Assembly (NCBI GenBank): GCA_002453275.1
Contig: DKGN01000013.1
Coordinates: 2,345-17,473 of the forward strand
Source: Caryophanales bacterium UBA6769
GTDB lineage: Bacteria; Bacillota; Bacilli; Bacillales; UBA6769
DNA length: 15,129 nucleotides
Reading direction: 5' to 3'
In this document: positions 13,400 through 15,129 of the stretch, in pieces
How the letters are laid out: each line of letters begins with the position of its first letter
Numbering within the stretch: position 1 is the stretch's first letter
Program-made: the position numbers and the translations under genes
Notes under the pieces: model-generated
Told to the model about the DNA's origin: nothing
Databases searched by the model: none
What the model saw: the letters and a program-made list of their open reading frames with translations, nothing else

Positions 13400-15129
13400 A
13401 TGTCATCTCAATCATATGATGAACATCAAATTCAAGTATTAGAAGGACTAGAAGCAGTAAGAAAACGCCCAGGTATGTATATTGGTTCAACGAGTAGTCG
13501 TGGCCTTCATCACCTTGTATGGGAAATTGTTGATAATAGTATTGATGAGGCGTTAGCAGGGTATTGCGATCGAATTGTTGTAACCGTGGAGGAAGATAAT
13601 AGTATCGTCGTTGAAGATAACGGCCGAGGGATTCCGGTTGGACTCCATGAAAAAATGGGACGACCAGCTGTCGAAGTCATTTTAACAAATCTTCATGCTG
13701 GTGGTAAATTCGGTGGCGGCGGCTATAAAGTATCTGGAGGTCTACACGGTGTAGGTGCTGCTGTTGTAAATGGTTTATCAACTGTATTAGAAGCAACGAT
13801 TCACCGAGATGGTCAAATTTATTACCAAAGATTTAAGCGGGGTATTCCAGACGGAGAGCTCCAAGTTCTTGGGGAGACAGACAAGACAGGAACAATTATA
13901 CGTTTCCTCCCAGATAAAGAAATATTTGATGAAACGACAGAATTTGAATTTGATATTTTAAAAAATCGCTTACGTGAGCTTGCTTACTTAAATCGCGGTT
14001 TAACGATAGTAGCTATTGATAAGCGCAATGAGGGTAAAGAGTTAGAATTTTATTATGAGGGCGGTATTAAGTCATATGTTCAACATTTAAATCGCGCCCG
14101 AGAGGTGTTGCATGAAGAGCCCATTTTCATTGAAGGTGAACGGGACGGTATTTCCTTGGAAATTGCTGTTCAATACAATGATGGCTTTATGAGCAACATT
14201 TATTCATTTGCAAATAATATTAAAACTCATGAAGGCGGAACCCATGAAGTTGGTTTTCGGACAGCCTTAACGAGAGTAATCAATGATTATGCACGGAAAA
14301 ATAATTTATTTAAAGAAACTGAATCAAATCTTACAGGAGATGATGTTCGCGAGGGAATTACTGCGATTATCTCGATTAAACATCCTGATCCTCAGTTTGA
14401 AGGACAAACGAAAACAAAATTAGGAAACGCGGATGCTCGGACGGTAACAGACTCATTATTTAACGATGAGTTCTCTACTTTTTTACTTGAAAATCCACAA
14501 ACAGCGAGACAAATCGTTGAAAAAGGTATGATGGCTTCTCGAGCACGGCTTGCAGCGAAGAAAGCACGAGAGTTAACAAGACGAAAAAGTGCGTTAGAAG
14601 TAAGCTCACTTCCAGGTAAGCTTGCAGACTGTTCTTCACGTGATGCAACGATTTCAGAGCTGTATATCGTTGAAGGTGACTCGGCTGGTGGTTCAGCGAA
14701 AACAGGTAGAGATCGCCACTTTCAAGCGATTTTGCCATTAAGAGGGAAAATATTAAACGTTGAAAAAGCACGGCTTGATAGAATTTTATCAAACAATGAA
14801 ATTCGCATGATTATTACTGCGATTGGAACAGGTATTGGAGAGGATTTCGATATCGAAAAAGCGCGGTACCATAAAATCTTTATTATGACGGATGCTGACG
14901 TTGACGGTGCTCATATTCGTACTCTCCTTTTAACATTTTTCTATCGATATATGCGCCCATTACTTGAAAATGGCTATATTTATATTGCTCAACCTCCGCT
15001 CTATCAAATTAAACAAAGTCAAAAGGTTCGCTACGCCTACAGTGATCAAGAGCGTGATGAAGTGTTGGCTGAGTTTGGAGAAAGACCGAGACCTGATATT
15101 CAGCGATACAAAGGTCTTGGAGAAATGAA
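13400..15129 (+). CDS. gyrB: DNA gyrase subunit B, partial (3' end outside window)
   Basis: This is the first 576 codons of GyrB (full length about 640), in one unbroken frame to the window edge. The GHKL ATPase domain shows EGLEAVRKRPGMYIGST near the N-terminus, the ATP-binding DNGRGIP at 73-79 and the GGLHGVG-type lid around 113-119. The transducer domain follows. The Toprim domain has EGDSAGG at 425-431 and the metal-binding DADVDGAHIRTLLL near 500. The last visible residues are QRYKGLGEM, the conserved C-terminal Toprim-tail segment. GyrB with GyrA introduces negative supercoils; gyrA is expected just outside. The ATG at 13400-13402 has AGGTG about eight bases upstream. I checked the frame codon by codon and found no frameshift or internal stop. 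Confidence 0.98.
   Translation, partial: MSSQSYDEHQIQVLEGLEAVRKRPGMYIGSTSSRGLHHLVWEIVDNSIDEALAGYCDRIVVTVEEDNSIVVEDNGRGIPVGLHEKMGRPAVEVILTNLHAGGKFGGGGYKVSGGLHGVGAAVVNGLSTVLEATIHRDGQIYYQRFKRGIPDGELQVLGETDKTGTIIRFLPDKEIFDETTEFEFDILKNRLRELAYLNRGLTIVAIDKRNEGKELEFYYEGGIKSYVQHLNRAREVLHEEPIFIEGERDGISLEIAVQYNDGFMSNIYSFANNIKTHEGGTHEVGFRTALTRVINDYARKNNLFKETESNLTGDDVREGITAIISIKHPDPQFEGQTKTKLGNADARTVTDSLFNDEFSTFLLENPQTARQIVEKGMMASRARLAAKKARELTRRKSALEVSSLPGKLADCSSRDATISELYIVEGDSAGGSAKTGRDRHFQAILPLRGKILNVEKARLDRILSNNEIRMIITAIGTGIGEDFDIEKARYHKIFIMTDADVDGAHIRTLLLTFFYRYMRPLLENGYIYIAQPPLYQIKQSQKVRYAYSDQERDEVLAEFGERPRPDIQRYKGLGEM

Noticed and set aside
13348..13400. Possible frameshift or missing start for gyrB, because the gene is open to the window edge
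   Set aside because: Codon-by-codon translation from ATG 13400 gives an unbroken GyrB with all expected motifs; the gene is simply cut by the window.
14629..14644. Possible second parS (CACGTG core) inside gyrB
   Set aside because: TTCTTCACGTGATGCA differs from the parS consensus at four of sixteen positions, including arms needed for ParB contact. Other CACGTG cores near 3272, 5106 and 10318 fit even worse.
14475..14792. 105-codon minus-strand frame opposite gyrB
   Set aside because: It is antisense to the conserved gyrB Toprim region and has no Shine-Dalgarno sequence; it is a shadow of gyrB codon structure.
1..15129. Search for CRISPR arrays, insertion sequences, phage genes, tRNA or rRNA genes, toxin-antitoxin or defence systems
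   Set aside because: None seen. All genes belong to the conserved origin neighbourhood of Bacillaceae, so no new multi-gene system is claimed.

Overview
This window is the chromosomal replication-origin region of a low-GC Gram-positive bacterium of the Bacillaceae (Bacillus sensu lato). The evidence is the gene order parA(soj)-noc-rsmG-mnmG-mnmE-jag-yidC(spoIIIJ)-yidD-rnpA-rpmH-oriC-dnaA-dnaN-yaaA-recF-remB-gyrB, a separate Noc protein next to ParA, a lipoprotein-type YidC, Bacillus-type Shine-Dalgarno sequences and AT-rich DNA. The proteins resemble Bacillus subtilis homologues as I remember them but are clearly diverged, so this is not B. subtilis itself. I cannot name the species.

Left arm (1-8307, all genes on the minus strand, transcribed away from the origin). 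From the left edge inward: the N-terminal third of parA; noc; a 26-bp perfect palindrome containing a parS site; the rRNA/tRNA modification genes rsmG, mnmG and mnmE; a roughly 700-bp stretch without a convincing gene (a DnaA-box palindrome at 5387-5413, then degenerate repeat-like and hairpin-rich DNA); and the operon rpmH-rnpA-yidD-yidC-jag. That operon has a near-consensus sigma-A promoter, a hairpin/T-run directly after rpmH that should act as an attenuator, and a strong terminator after jag.

Origin. The origin is bipartite. One DnaA-box cluster lies between rpmH and dnaA (8461-8724). A second, shorter one lies between dnaA and dnaN (10203-10321) and is followed by a DnaA-trio tract and an AT-rich unwinding region. 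All genes point away from this segment, so transcription runs with the replication forks on both sides.

Right arm (8850-15129, all plus strand): dnaA, dnaN, a strong terminator, then yaaA/rlbA, recF, remB and gyrB in close succession. gyrB runs off the right edge in an open frame.

The products cover origin firing (DnaA), the sliding clamp (DnaN), repair (RecF), supercoiling (GyrB), origin segregation and nucleoid occlusion (ParA, Noc, parS), tRNA and rRNA modification (MnmE/MnmG, RsmG), ribosome and RNase P parts (L34, RnpA, RlbA), membrane protein insertion (YidC, YidD, Jag/KhpB) and matrix regulation (RemB). I see no mobile element, CRISPR array, phage gene, defence system, tRNA or rRNA. 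I find no evidence for a new gene system. The points worth a second look are cis-acting: the parS palindrome that may double as a terminator, the outlying DnaA-box palindrome before mnmE, the structured DNA between jag and mnmE, and the hairpin in the dnaA leader.
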